A DNA stretch of 64,000 bases from Syntrophopropionicum sp964397525 (GTDB lineage: Bacteria; Bacillota; Desulfotomaculia; Desulfotomaculales; Pelotomaculaceae), in contig CAYNIY010000002.1 of assembly GCA_964397525.1 (NCBI GenBank), positions 1-64,000 of the forward strand, written 5' to 3'. The notes beneath the pieces are model-generated. The model was not told where the DNA came from. It saw only the letters and a list, made by a program, of their open reading frames with translations, and searched no databases. This document shows, in pieces, positions 51,261-60,087 of this stretch (position 1 is its first letter; each line of letters opens with the position of its first letter). A program made the position numbers and the translations under genes.

Positions 51261-52241
51261 CTAAAGCATAATACCTTTGACGGCCTCAATCAGCTGTTTT
51301 TCATCAGGAATGTAGAACTGTTCCAGCGGCGGACTGAAAGGCACCGGGATATCCGGCCCGGTTACCCTTTTAATTGGAGCCTTGAGACAGCTGAAAGCCT
51401 CCTCTGCCGCCAGGGCGGCAATCTCACCGCCGTAACCGCCGGTCCGGGTGGCCTCGTGCAGGATAACCAGACGGCCTGTTTTTTGGACCGATTTTATGAT
51501 GGCTTCTTTGTCCAGCGGCACCAGCGTCCGCAAATCAAGAATTTCAATATCTATGCCCTCTTTGCCCAGCGCGCCGGCAGCTTTAAACGCGACGCCGAGC
51601 ATCTTGGACCAGGTAACCACAGTCACGTCGCGCCCGGGTTTCTTGATGTCAGCGACTCCGATGGGAATGGTATAGTCATCGGCCGGCACAGGCGTGGGGA
51701 AAAAGTAGAGCCCCATGTCCTCAATGAAAATCACCGGGTTGTCATCACGGATGGCTGATTTTAAAAGCCCCTTGGCGTCCGCAGCGGTAGCCGGCATGAC
51801 CACTTTCAGCCCCGGGCAGTGCGCGGCCCAGGCCTCAAGGTTGTGCGAGTGCTGGCACCCGGCGCCAAAACCGGCCCCGGTCTTGATCCTGACCACCAGG
51901 GGAAAGGAGCTTTTGCCGCCTGACAGGTAGCGCAGCTTGGCGGCATGGTTGACAATCTGGTCTGAGGCGAGGGTGAAAAACGGATTAAACATTATTTCCA
52001 CAACCGGGCGCAGGCCCAAAACAGAAGCCCCCACCGCTAATCCCGCTATGGCTGCTTCAGAAACAGGGGTGTCTTTAACCCTTTCCGGGCCAAACTCCCG
52101 AAGCAGCCCGAAAGTCGGCATTATCGGGGACTCGTGGATACCAACACCCACGCCTTCACCGGCTATAAATATATCAGGATCCCTGCGCATTTCTTCGGCC
52201 AGGGCCTGCTGGACTGCCTGGCCCATTGTAATCTGCTGCAT
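51261..52241 (-). CDS. TPP-dependent dehydrogenase E1 beta subunit (acetoin/pyruvate dehydrogenase type)
   Basis: 326 residues. Family blocks ALAEEMRRDPDIFIAGEGVG, RVKDTPVSEAAIAGLAVGASVLGLRPV and EIMFNPFFTLASDQIVNHAAKLRY, with a C-terminal transketolase domain (VILHEATRTGGYGGEI). It pairs with the alpha subunit 16 bases upstream. Without E2/E3 genes nearby, the complex may use subunits encoded elsewhere. The ATG follows GGAAGGAGATTCACC. Confidence 0.9.
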   Translation of the reverse strand: MQQITMGQAVQQALAEEMRRDPDIFIAGEGVGVGIHESPIMPTFGLLREFGPERVKDTPVSEAAIAGLAVGASVLGLRPVVEIMFNPFFTLASDQIVNHAAKLRYLSGGKSSFPLVVRIKTGAGFGAGCQHSHNLEAWAAHCPGLKVVMPATAADAKGLLKSAIRDDNPVIFIEDMGLYFFPTPVPADDYTIPIGVADIKKPGRDVTVVTWSKMLGVAFKAAGALGKEGIDIEILDLRTLVPLDKEAIIKSVQKTGRLVILHEATRTGGYGGEIAALAAEEAFSCLKAPIKRVTGPDIPVPFSPPLEQFYIPDEKQLIEAVKGIML

Positions 52242-52256
52242 GGTGAATCTCCTTCC

Positions 52257-53210
52257 TTATACGTAGACGTCTTCGAGCGCTTCGCTGGGCTCCGGCAATG
52301 GGCTTTCCTCCGCGAAGCGGACGGCATCTTCCACAATCATGGCAGTTACATCTTCAAGAGCTGCTATATCCTGCTCTGTTATGACACCTGCTGTAAGCAG
52401 TTCGTTTTCTATTTTTTTTATCGGGCAGCGCTCCATCCACAGGGCGATTTCATCCTTTGGCTGATACACCTGGTGGTCGGCCTCGCCGTGGCCGCGCCAG
52501 CGGTAGGTCTTGCACTCGATCAAAGTCGGCCCCCCGCCGGCCAAACAGCGCAGCCTGGCCTCGGCCGTGACCTTCAGCACGGCTTCCGCATCATTGCCGT
52601 CCACCACCACTCCCGGCATGCCATAACCCTGCGCGCGCACGGCGATATCCTTGACCCTGGTGTGCTCCTCCATGCGCTGGGCGCCTGAATAGACATTGTT
52701 TTCACAGACAAAGATCACCGGCAGGTTCCACAATGCGGCCAGGTTCAGGGACTCGTGAAAACTCCCTTCATCGGCAGAGCCGTCCCCGAAAAAGCAAACC
52801 GTTACCGCTTCGCTTTTCTTGTACTGCTGGGCAAAAGCCGTCCCCACAGCGATCGGGATACCGCCGCCCACGACAGTAGTGGTGCACAGGGCGTTCACCT
52901 CCGGCACCGCGATGTGCAGCGTGCCGCTCTTGCCCTTGTTGCAACCGGTCTTCTTGCCGAAGATTTCTGCCATGATCGCATTCGGGTCAGCCCCTTTGGC
53001 CAGCAGGTGCCCGTGACCACGGTGGTTGCTGATGATCACGTCCTCTTTCTCAAGCGCGCCGCACACGCCGGCTGCCACCGCTTCCTGCCCGGTGCCGAGG
53101 ATAATCATGCCCGGCAGTTTTCCTTCGATCTGGCACAACTCGGTAAGCTTCTCTTCAAAACGCCTGATAAAGTGCATGTTTTGGTAGAGCATTAATTTTT
53201 TCTGGTCCAA
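52257..53210 (-). CDS. TPP-dependent dehydrogenase E1 alpha subunit (acetoin/pyruvate dehydrogenase type)
   Basis: 317 residues from a TTG behind GGGGAGGG; the longer frame from an upstream GTG has no ribosome site. The TPP motif GDGSADEGSFHESLNLAALWNLPVIFVCENN is clear, as are GTGQEAVAAGV and HRGHGHLLAKG. It decarboxylates a 2-oxo substrate (acetoin, pyruvate or branched oxoacid; not resolved). It lies divergently from the cobalamin riboswitch, sharing the upstream region. Confidence 0.9.
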   Translation of the reverse strand: MDQKKLMLYQNMHFIRRFEEKLTELCQIEGKLPGMIILGTGQEAVAAGVCGALEKEDVIISNHRGHGHLLAKGADPNAIMAEIFGKKTGCNKGKSGTLHIAVPEVNALCTTTVVGGGIPIAVGTAFAQQYKKSEAVTVCFFGDGSADEGSFHESLNLAALWNLPVIFVCENNVYSGAQRMEEHTRVKDIAVRAQGYGMPGVVVDGNDAEAVLKVTAEARLRCLAGGGPTLIECKTYRWRGHGEADHQVYQPKDEIALWMERCPIKKIENELLTAGVITEQDIAALEDVTAMIVEDAVRFAEESPLPEPSEALEDVYV

Positions 53211-53307
53211 GCTGCTATCCCTCCCCGTAGTTGAATTTATTGATAAGAAATACGACACATCACTTTTAAAACCTTTAATAATACTGCGGCGAAAAGTACA
53301 TTTTCCC

Positions 53308-53336
53308 TTTACAGCAATAGTTTTGTATGCTATGTT
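53308..53336 (+). promoter_or_regulatory. Promoter of the cobalamin operon
   Basis: TTTACA (53308-53313), 17 bases, then TATGTT (53331-53336), about 20 bases ahead of the riboswitch. Confidence 0.5.
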
Positions 53337-53353
53337 AGCAAAAAAGAATAAGA

Positions 53354-53515
53354 AATCTGGTGCCCTTATTTTTTATAACAGGGGTAAAAGGGAAGGCTGT
53401 GAAAATCAGCCGCGAGCCCGTCGCTGTAAGCGGGGACGAACGTCCGTGTATCCACTGACTTGATAGTTGGGAAGGAGGACTAGTAGAGCGATCCGTAAGC
53501 CAGAAAACCTGCCAG
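53354..53515 (+). promoter_or_regulatory. Cobalamin (AdoCbl) riboswitch
   Basis: Conserved pieces in order: CTGGTGCCC, GGGAAGGC, GCCGCGAGCCCGTCGCTGTA, CCACTG, GGAAGGAGGACTAGTAGAGCG and the B12 box AAGCCAGAAAACCTGCC. It controls the cbi operon, whose product is its ligand. Confidence 0.95.
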
Positions 53516-53577
53516 GTTTCATGGTTGTTTTGCTTAACGTGGTGGTTGGGTGAAACTGATGGTGTCAGAAAGGGCAT

Positions 53578-53613
53578 GCCATCCTTGCATAAAAGGATGG
53601 CTTTTAATTTTTC
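53578..53613 (+). terminator. Expression-platform terminator of the cobalamin riboswitch
   Basis: A 9-bp stem GCCATCCTT/AAGGATGGC with a short loop, then TTTTAATTTTT. It ends 15 bases before cbiC. Confidence 0.88.
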
Positions 53614-53628
53614 AGGAGGTTGATTACT

Positions 53629-54276
53629 TTGCCAATACAGCACTATAAGTCCAGGCAGATGGCGCCCCGGGCAATCCAGGAGCAGAGCTTCGCCATCATT
53701 GACGCCGCGGTTGACTTGTCTTCCTTTTCCACAGAGGAGCAGGCGGTAGTCCGCCGCTGCATCCACGCTGCCGGGGACTTTGAAATAGCTAAACATATTT
53801 GTTTTTCTCCCGGCTCGGTAACGGCCGGGATCAGGCTGGCCGGAGAAAGAGTTCCTGTTTTTACCGACGTCAGAATGGTGGCGGCGGGAATATCAAAGGC
53901 CCCGCTGAGCAAACTTTCCCTCAGCGTGCATACATATGTTGACAGCGTGGAGACCATGGAGCTGGCTGAAGAAAAAGGCTGGACCCGCTCGGAGGCGGCG
54001 GTATGGCTGGCCAAAGAGACAATAGCCGGCGGCATAGCAGTGATCGGCAACGCTCCTACCGCCCTGTATAAAATACTGGAGCTGGCGAAAAAGGGCATTG
54101 CCCGGCCTGGACTCGTGATTGGTATGCCGGTAGGCTTCGTGGGAGCGGCTGATTCAAAAGAGGCCCTGATGTCATCGGATCTGTCCTTCATTACCTGTAC
54201 CGGGACAAGGGGCGGAAGTCCCCTGGCCGCTGCTGCCTTAAACGCTGTGCTATACCTTGCCCTTAGCAGGAGGTGA
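53629..54276 (+). CDS. cbiC: Precorrin-8X / cobalt-precorrin-8 methylmutase
   Basis: 215 residues from a TTG nine bases after AGGAGG. It moves the methyl group from C11 to C12 of the corrin precursor. Catalytic His is in RRCIHAAGDFE; VFTDVRMVAAGIS and IGNAPTALYKILEL are family blocks. First gene of the operon. Confidence 0.95.
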   Translation: MPIQHYKSRQMAPRAIQEQSFAIIDAAVDLSSFSTEEQAVVRRCIHAAGDFEIAKHICFSPGSVTAGIRLAGERVPVFTDVRMVAAGISKAPLSKLSLSVHTYVDSVETMELAEEKGWTRSEAAVWLAKETIAGGIAVIGNAPTALYKILELAKKGIARPGLVIGMPVGFVGAADSKEALMSSDLSFITCTGTRGGSPLAAAALNAVLYLALSRR

Positions 54277-54281
54277 ACGTG

Positions 54282-55346
54282 GTGGAAATTAGCCGGGAAG
54301 GCATTACCACCGGTACCTGTGCCGCTGCGGCAGCCAGGGCAGCCGCCGGGGCGCTGACGCGGGGGATGACGCCTGACTGTGTTGATATCACCCTGCCCGC
54401 CGGGAAAACTATAACAGTTAAAATTGCCGCAGTGACCGTCCAGGAAGGATGGGCACGGGCGACAGTAATCAAATACGCCGGGTCGGACCGCGATATTACC
54501 GACGGCGCGGAAATTACAGCCACGGTTCGTTTTACAAGTGCCGCCGGCATTGTTGTAAAAGGAGGCTCCGGGGTGGGGATGGTTACCTTAGCCGGACTAC
54601 AGGTCTCAGTAGGCCGGCATGCCATAAACCCGGTCCCCCAGCGCATGATTGAGCAGGCGGTGAGTGAATATATGACGGAGCCGGCGGGGCTGGAAATTGA
54701 GATTTCCGTACCCCGGGGTGAAGAGTTGGCGAAGCAAACCTTCAACCCGCGTCTGGGCATAAAAGGCGGTATATCCATCCTGGGCACCACCGGGATTGTC
54801 CGCCCCATGTGCAAGAAGGCCCTTATCTGTTCGCTGATCCCGGCCCTTGATGTGGCCAAGGCCAACGGGGTCGGGGAAATATTCCTGGTTCCGGGCAATA
54901 TCGGCCGGAAAGCGGTACTGGAGAGCTTTGCGCCGAACCCGCTGGCCGTGGTGGAAATGTCAAATTACCCCGGGGTAATGCTGGAACATACTTTCGCGTT
55001 AAATTTCAAAAGGGTTGTGCTGGCCGGCCATCCAGGCAAACTGGCCAAGCTGCTCGGTGGGCATTTCTGCACGGATTCGGCTGTATCCCCTTCGGCGGTA
55101 AAAGATGTGCTTGAAATTGCCAGGGAAAACAATGTCACTGAATTTGACAGTGAACCGGGCAGTGTCACCCCCGTCACTATAGAAGGCATTATTAAAAGCC
55201 TCAATGTTCCGGAAAGACAAAGACTTTTCAACGCCGTGGCAGAAGCTATCCGACAGACTGTCACTGTCCGGTTCGGGGTAAAAAATCTTGCGGTTTGGCT
55301 GTGTGATATGCAGGGTCGGGAGGTTGGCGCTTGTGAAATCAGGTAA
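54282..55346 (+). CDS. cbiD: Cobalt-precorrin-5B C1-methyltransferase
   Basis: 354 residues. Family starts with GITTGTCAAAAARAA and contains GGSGVGMVTLAGLQVSVGRHAINPVP, GGISILGTTGIVRPMC and VVLAGHPGKLAKL. It adds the C1 methyl in the anaerobic pathway. Three GTG codons are possible starts; the third, eight bases after AGGAGG, is chosen. It overlaps cbiE. Confidence 0.95.
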   Translation: MEISREGITTGTCAAAAARAAAGALTRGMTPDCVDITLPAGKTITVKIAAVTVQEGWARATVIKYAGSDRDITDGAEITATVRFTSAAGIVVKGGSGVGMVTLAGLQVSVGRHAINPVPQRMIEQAVSEYMTEPAGLEIEISVPRGEELAKQTFNPRLGIKGGISILGTTGIVRPMCKKALICSLIPALDVAKANGVGEIFLVPGNIGRKAVLESFAPNPLAVVEMSNYPGVMLEHTFALNFKRVVLAGHPGKLAKLLGGHFCTDSAVSPSAVKDVLEIARENNVTEFDSEPGSVTPVTIEGIIKSLNVPERQRLFNAVAEAIRQTVTVRFGVKNLAVWLCDMQGREVGACEIR

Positions 55347-55974
55347 ACAGGTTGTAATAATCGGGTGCGGGCCGGGCGGCCCCGGTTACCTTACCGGAAT
55401 GGCCCTTCAAGCGGCAGAAAACGCTGAGGTGCTGATTGGGACTGCCAAACTCCTCGCGCTTTTTCCCGAAACCGGAATCCGGATAGAACTTAAACGGATT
55501 GAAACAGAAAAAATAGTCCAGCTTATTGCCGGGCTGGACTGTGATAAAGCTGCGGTCCTGGTCAGCGGCGATACCGGCTTTTACAGCCTGGCCTCCTCAC
55601 TGCGCCGGTTGGCGCCGGCACAATGGGAGGTCAGCTACGTGCCGGGCATCAGCAGCATCCAGGCGGCCTGCGCTCTTTTTGCCCTTGAGTGGCAGGAAAT
55701 GCGCTTCTTTTCACTGCACTACCAAGCAGCGCCGCCTGAACTGGCGGAAACAGCGGCAAGGGGAGAACAGCACCTGGCGATACTGTGCGGCCCCGGCAAT
55801 GAGCCGGGTAGGATAGCCGGGGATCTGCTTGCCGCGGTAGAACCGGATCGCGTGTGCTATGTGGCCTGCGATATCGGCTCGGAGGAACAGGTCACCTGGA
55901 GCGGCACGCTCTGCGAGCTGGCCGGGTTAAATTTAAGCGGCCATTCAGTACTGATTATTGGGAGGATAAGATGA
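55333..55974 (+). CDS. cbiE: Cobalt-precorrin-7 C5-methyltransferase
   Basis: 213 residues, a single SAM-dependent corrin methyltransferase domain (VVIIGCGPGGPGYLTGMA, VLVSGDTGFYSLASSL, YVPGISSIQAACA). It is not fused to CbiT, and no cbiT follows. The start is GTG, overlapping cbiD by 14 bases. Confidence 0.9.
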   Translation: MKSGKQVVIIGCGPGGPGYLTGMALQAAENAEVLIGTAKLLALFPETGIRIELKRIETEKIVQLIAGLDCDKAAVLVSGDTGFYSLASSLRRLAPAQWEVSYVPGISSIQAACALFALEWQEMRFFSLHYQAAPPELAETAARGEQHLAILCGPGNEPGRIAGDLLAAVEPDRVCYVACDIGSEEQVTWSGTLCELAGLNLSGHSVLIIGRIR

Positions 55975-56690
55975 ACAATAAAGGCCATTTTTGGGGGGTG
56001 GGGGTAGGTCCGGGCGATCCCGAACTCCTGACTTTGAAAACCGCCCGTGTGCTGCGGGAAGCCGGCGTAATCATGGCGCCGAAAGCCACCGGCCGGGGTG
56101 AAAGCGCAGCGCTGCAGGCGGTAAAAAAGCTGGCAGCTCCCTCTAAATTGAGAATATATGATTTCCCCATGACCAGAGATCCGGAAAACCTGGCCAGGTG
56201 CTGGCAGGGAGTAGCAGCTGAGATCGCCTCGCTGGTCAACAATGGAGAACAAGTGGTGTTTCTGACCCTTGGCGACGCCCTTACATACAGCACCCTTAAT
56301 TACGTGCTGCAGCAGCTGCAGGGGAAAATTGAACCCGGCGCCATCACCATTATACCCGGCATCACCTCATTTGCGGCAGCAGCCGCGGCAGCCCATTTCC
56401 CCCTGGTGTGCGGAGAAGAAAAGCTGGCGGTGATCCCCCTGCCCGACGGCCCCCTGGACAGCCTGCGGGGCCAGGTGCGGGAGAGCGATGTGGTGGTTTT
56501 CATGAAGCTGGGCAGCAGGCTGCCCGAGCTGCTGGAATTCATCACAGAAGAATTTTCCGACCGGGAGACAGTTTTTGCCTCACGGGTGGGAACCCCTGAA
56601 CAATACCTGTGCCGGGATCTGGAAAATCTTCCGGCAGACGCGGTTGGATATATGAGTGTACTGATCGTGCGAAAGGCGGTTAAAGGATGA
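55971..56690 (+). CDS. cbiL: Cobalt-precorrin-2 C20-methyltransferase
   Basis: 239 residues. FWGVGVGPGDPELLTLKTARVLREAGVIMAPK opens it, with FLTLGDALTYSTLNYVL and IIPGITSFAAAAAAA. It overlaps cbiE by four bases (ATGA). It adds the C20 methyl. Confidence 0.95.
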   Translation: MNNKGHFWGVGVGPGDPELLTLKTARVLREAGVIMAPKATGRGESAALQAVKKLAAPSKLRIYDFPMTRDPENLARCWQGVAAEIASLVNNGEQVVFLTLGDALTYSTLNYVLQQLQGKIEPGAITIIPGITSFAAAAAAAHFPLVCGEEKLAVIPLPDGPLDSLRGQVRESDVVVFMKLGSRLPELLEFITEEFSDRETVFASRVGTPEQYLCRDLENLPADAVGYMSVLIVRKAVKG

Positions 56691-57433
56691 CTAAGGTATA
56701 TTTCATCGGAGCAGGTCCCGGGGATGTTGATCTGATCACAGTAAAAGGCCGGGAAATACTTTCCCGCTGCCCGGTTGTGATCTATGCCGGTTCGCTGGTC
56801 TCAGCGAAACACCTTGATTTTGCGCCGGAAACCGCCGAAACACATGATTCATCAAGCCTCAGCCTGGATCATATCCGCTCCATATTGGAATCCGCCAAGG
56901 AGCGCCGCTTGGACGTGGCCCGTCTGCATACCGGCGACCCCTCGTTATACGGGGCCATCCGCGAACAGATCGAGATGTGCGAAGTGCTGGGTTTGGAATG
57001 GGAAGTCGTGCCCGGGGTCAGCTCGGCCTTCGCGGCCGCGGCCCGGCTGGGAGTTGAATACACTGTTCCCGGCGGCACGCAGACCCTTATATTTACCCGT
57101 ATGGAGGGCAGAACGCCGGTTCCCCCGGAAGAGAACCTGGCTCTCCTGGCAGCCCGCCACAGCAGCCTAGCGATATTCTTAAGCGTCCACGATATAGAAA
57201 ATGTGACCCGGCAGCTGCTCAAAGCTCTGCCTCCTTCGACTCCTGTCGTGGTGGCGGCAAGGGTTACCTGGCCGGATGAGAGTTTTGTCCGGGGTACACT
57301 CTCAGACATCGCGGAGAAAGTCCGTGCCGCCGGGATCACCAAAACAGCTTTGATCCTGGTAGGTGAAGCCCTGAAAAGCCAGGGCCGCCGGTCATATCTT
57401 TACCACGAGGATTTCAAACATGGATACAGGTAA
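56687..57433 (+). CDS. cbiF: Cobalt-precorrin-4 C11-methyltransferase
   Basis: 248 residues. VYFIGAGPGDVDLITVKGREIL opens it, with CPVVIYAGSLV, LHTGDPSLYGAIREQIEMC, VVPGVSSAFAAAA and TFTR-like IFTRMEGRTPVP. Overlaps cbiL and cbiG. Confidence 0.96.
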   Translation: MTKVYFIGAGPGDVDLITVKGREILSRCPVVIYAGSLVSAKHLDFAPETAETHDSSSLSLDHIRSILESAKERRLDVARLHTGDPSLYGAIREQIEMCEVLGLEWEVVPGVSSAFAAAARLGVEYTVPGGTQTLIFTRMEGRTPVPPEENLALLAARHSSLAIFLSVHDIENVTRQLLKALPPSTPVVVAARVTWPDESFVRGTLSDIAEKVRAAGITKTALILVGEALKSQGRRSYLYHEDFKHGYR

Positions 57434-58217
57434 CAAACGGATCCGGCTAATCACTCTGGCGGGACCGGCAGAGCCGCTGTCACAGATGCTGGCACGCCGG
57501 CTGAACGCGGATTTAATAGTGGCACACCCGGCAATGAACCCGGGTTTGGCGGAGATTGTAAAGGAATCTTTCAGCAGCTATGGGAGGCTGGTGATGGTCA
57601 TGGCCTGCGGGATAGCAGCCCGTATGACCGGACCACTCCTGCGCTCCAAATATACCGATCCGGCGGTAGTGGTCACAGACCGGGCCGGCCTTTATGCCAT
57701 CAGCCTGGCCGGCGGTCATGAGGGAGGGGCAAACCAGCTGGCCTGCGATGTTGCTTCCCTCACCGGCGGCGAGCCGGTCATTACCACCGGCAGCGAAGCG
57801 GATCGCCTGGCAGCGGTGGGAGTCGGCTACCAGAGCCGGGCGACCGCAGCAGATATTGAACACACTGTCAGATCAGGCCTTGAACTATGCGGACTGACAT
57901 TGGACGGGATTAAGTTCCTGGCCACCGGCCAGATGAAATGGGAAGACCGGGAGATACGGCAGGCAGCCAGGAAACTCGGTCTGCTGCTGCGTTATTTTCC
58001 AAATCACAAGCTATCGCGGCTTGACGGGGTATCACCCCCCTCACAGGCAGCGATGCGCCATTTTTCAATTAAGGGGGTCTCAGAGCAATGCGCCCTTCTA
58101 AGCCTGAAGGAACCGGAAATTATTCTGCCCAGGACGGTTTTCAGCCCGGTAACGATCGCGGTGGCCAGGGAAAAATTTTCGTGGTCGGCATCGGTCCCGG
58201 AGGAGAAGAAGATCTGA
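57420..58217 (+). CDS. cbiG: Cobalt-precorrin-5A hydrolase
   Basis: 265 residues, short for the family. The N-terminal domain (1-125: MACGIAARMTGPLLRSKYTDPAVVVTD, SLAGGHEGGANQLACDVA) is followed almost at once by the C-terminal domain, so the usual middle domain appears missing. It opens the ring and releases acetaldehyde. The 3' end overlaps cbiH by up to 130 bases. Confidence 0.88.
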   Translation: MDTGNKRIRLITLAGPAEPLSQMLARRLNADLIVAHPAMNPGLAEIVKESFSSYGRLVMVMACGIAARMTGPLLRSKYTDPAVVVTDRAGLYAISLAGGHEGGANQLACDVASLTGGEPVITTGSEADRLAAVGVGYQSRATAADIEHTVRSGLELCGLTLDGIKFLATGQMKWEDREIRQAARKLGLLLRYFPNHKLSRLDGVSPPSQAAMRHFSIKGVSEQCALLSLKEPEIILPRTVFSPVTIAVAREKFSWSASVPEEKKI

Positions 58218-58903
58218 CCTGCCGGGCTTTCCGAGTGATATATGACGCGGACCTGCTGGTTGGCTATACCACTTACCTCAAACTGGTGCAGGAAATGAGC
58301 TGTTATCACGGCCAGGAGCTTTACGGCACCGGCATGACACGCGAAGTGGAGCGCGTCCAATACGCGATTGAAGCGGCCGGGCGCGGCCTTCGGGCAGCTG
58401 TTATTTCCAGCGGTGACGCCGGGGTATACGGGATGGCGGGACTGGTGCTTGAAGTGATGGAATCTTCAGGACAGAGCACGCCGCTGGAAATCATACCGGG
58501 CATACCGGCTGCAAACACAGCCGCGGCCAGGCTGGGCGCCCCGCTGATGCAGGACTATGCCACCATATCGCTCAGCGACCTGCTGACTCCTCTGCCTGAC
58601 ATTTTAGCACGGGTGGAGGCAGCCGCGAGAGCAGACTTTGTCATGGTTTTCTACAATCCGCGCAGTAAAAGCCGGAAAGAGCCCTGGGACCAGGCCATCT
58701 CTGTTCTGAAAAAACACCGCAGGCCAGGAACCCCAGTAGGCCTGGTGTGCAGTGCCGGCCGGCCGGGGGAAGCTGTAAACATAACAGATCTGGAGCATAT
58801 TGAAATGAACGAGCCCGACATGCTGACCACCGTCATCGTTGGAAATTCCCGGACCAGGGTCATTAACGGCCGGATGCTCACACCAAGGGGGTACGCATTG
58901 TGA
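58088..58903 (+). CDS. cbiH: Cobalt-precorrin-3 C17-methyltransferase
   Basis: 271 residues from the first ATG. Domain start IFVVGIGPGGEEDLT; VISSGDAGVYGMAGL, IIPGIPAANTAAARLG and FVMVFYNPRSKSR are family blocks. An internal GTG at FVVGIG would give a more usual length and remove most of the overlap with cbiG, so the start is uncertain. Overlaps cbiJ by four bases. Confidence 0.92.
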   Translation: MRPSKPEGTGNYSAQDGFQPGNDRGGQGKIFVVGIGPGGEEDLTCRAFRVIYDADLLVGYTTYLKLVQEMSCYHGQELYGTGMTREVERVQYAIEAAGRGLRAAVISSGDAGVYGMAGLVLEVMESSGQSTPLEIIPGIPAANTAAARLGAPLMQDYATISLSDLLTPLPDILARVEAAARADFVMVFYNPRSKSRKEPWDQAISVLKKHRRPGTPVGLVCSAGRPGEAVNITDLEHIEMNEPDMLTTVIVGNSRTRVINGRMLTPRGYAL

Positions 58904-60051
58904 TACTGCTGGCGGGAGGCACGAGTGAAGCGATAGAAATCGCCCGGGCACTGGATAGAGCTAAAATCTCATACATCATGACCGTAGCAACTGATTACGG
59001 TTACAGTAAAGCGGTAAAAAACGCAGCTGGAACGATTTTAAAGGGACCTTTTGACAGCCAGGCGTTTAAAAAGCTTATCAATGATCATGCAGTTGACCTG
59101 GTTGTTGACGCTTCACATGTCTATGCCGGGGAATTGAGGCGTCAGCTCTCTGGCGCAGCGCAGTCTGCCGGAACCCGGCTGGTCAGGTTTGAGCGTCCCT
59201 CCAGTTTAGTTGAATCAAGCCCCGCCGTGACCTTTTTTGAAGACCCCGCTGCTCTAAGCGCCTGGGCCAGGGAAAGAGATTTTAAAAGAATCTTTGTCTC
59301 TTCCGGGATCAAGGGGCTGCAGCCCCTCTCCCGTCATCTTGATCCTGACCGGATATATGTAAGGCTGCTGCCAGCTAACGAATCAATTACAGCAGCACTG
59401 AATGCCGGGCTGAAACCAGCGCACATCATCGCTATGGAAGGGCCCTTTTCCACGGAACTGAATGAGGCGCTGTTCCGGCACCTGCAGATTGACCTGCTGG
59501 TAACCAAGGATTCCGGCGAGTCAGGAGGCTGCTCCGCCAAAATTGAGGCCGCTGAAAGATACGGCTGCCAGGTGGCCGTTCTGAAACGCCCGGCGCCGGC
59601 CGGCGGCGAAGTTTTCCATGATATCAGCTCCCTCCTCCAGTCCCTGGGTATTGCGGCAGAAGAGAAAACCGGCTGGCACGTGATCCTGCTGGGGCACGGC
59701 AGCCGGCTGGAAAGTGCCAACCGGGGGCTGAGGCTTGTCGCGGAAGAGTTAAACCGGCGCGGACAGTACCTCGGGGTCACACCTGCGTTTTTACAGCATG
59801 CCGACCCGTCCATCGAGGAAGTATTTCAAAAACTGGCACAAAGCGGCGCCAGCAGAATTTTAATCATGCCCCTTTTTCTTTTTGAAGGGGTGCACATAAC
59901 CTCAGACATACCGGCCGAAATCGAAAAAATAAGTTCTAGGTATCCGCATCTGCAGGTTGTGCAGTCTGGCTTTATCGGCCCCGACCCGCTGCTGGCCGAC
60001 ATCTGCATCCAGAGGATCAAGGAAGCGCTCAGGGAACCTGGCAATAAATAA
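58900..60051 (+). CDS. CbiJ (precorrin-6A reductase) fused to CbiX (sirohydrochlorin cobaltochelatase)
   Basis: 383 residues. Residues 1-250 match CbiJ/CobK (ILLAGGTSEAIEIARAL, VVDASHVYAGELRRQL, VTKDSGESGGCSAKIEAAERYGCQVAVLKRP). Residues about 258-380 match CbiX (HVILLGHGSRLESANRGLRLVAEELNRR, PAFLQHADPSIEEVFQKLAQSGASRILIMPLFLFEGVHITSDIP) with metal-binding His residues. So one protein holds the last ring reduction and the first cobalt insertion. Start GTG overlaps cbiH. Confidence 0.92.
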   Translation: MILLAGGTSEAIEIARALDRAKISYIMTVATDYGYSKAVKNAAGTILKGPFDSQAFKKLINDHAVDLVVDASHVYAGELRRQLSGAAQSAGTRLVRFERPSSLVESSPAVTFFEDPAALSAWARERDFKRIFVSSGIKGLQPLSRHLDPDRIYVRLLPANESITAALNAGLKPAHIIAMEGPFSTELNEALFRHLQIDLLVTKDSGESGGCSAKIEAAERYGCQVAVLKRPAPAGGEVFHDISSLLQSLGIAAEEKTGWHVILLGHGSRLESANRGLRLVAEELNRRGQYLGVTPAFLQHADPSIEEVFQKLAQSGASRILIMPLFLFEGVHITSDIPAEIEKISSRYPHLQVVQSGFIGPDPLLADICIQRIKEALREPGNK

Positions 60052-60087
60052 CGCGTATAAAGACTATTTCGTAAAGGGGTTTTGCAC

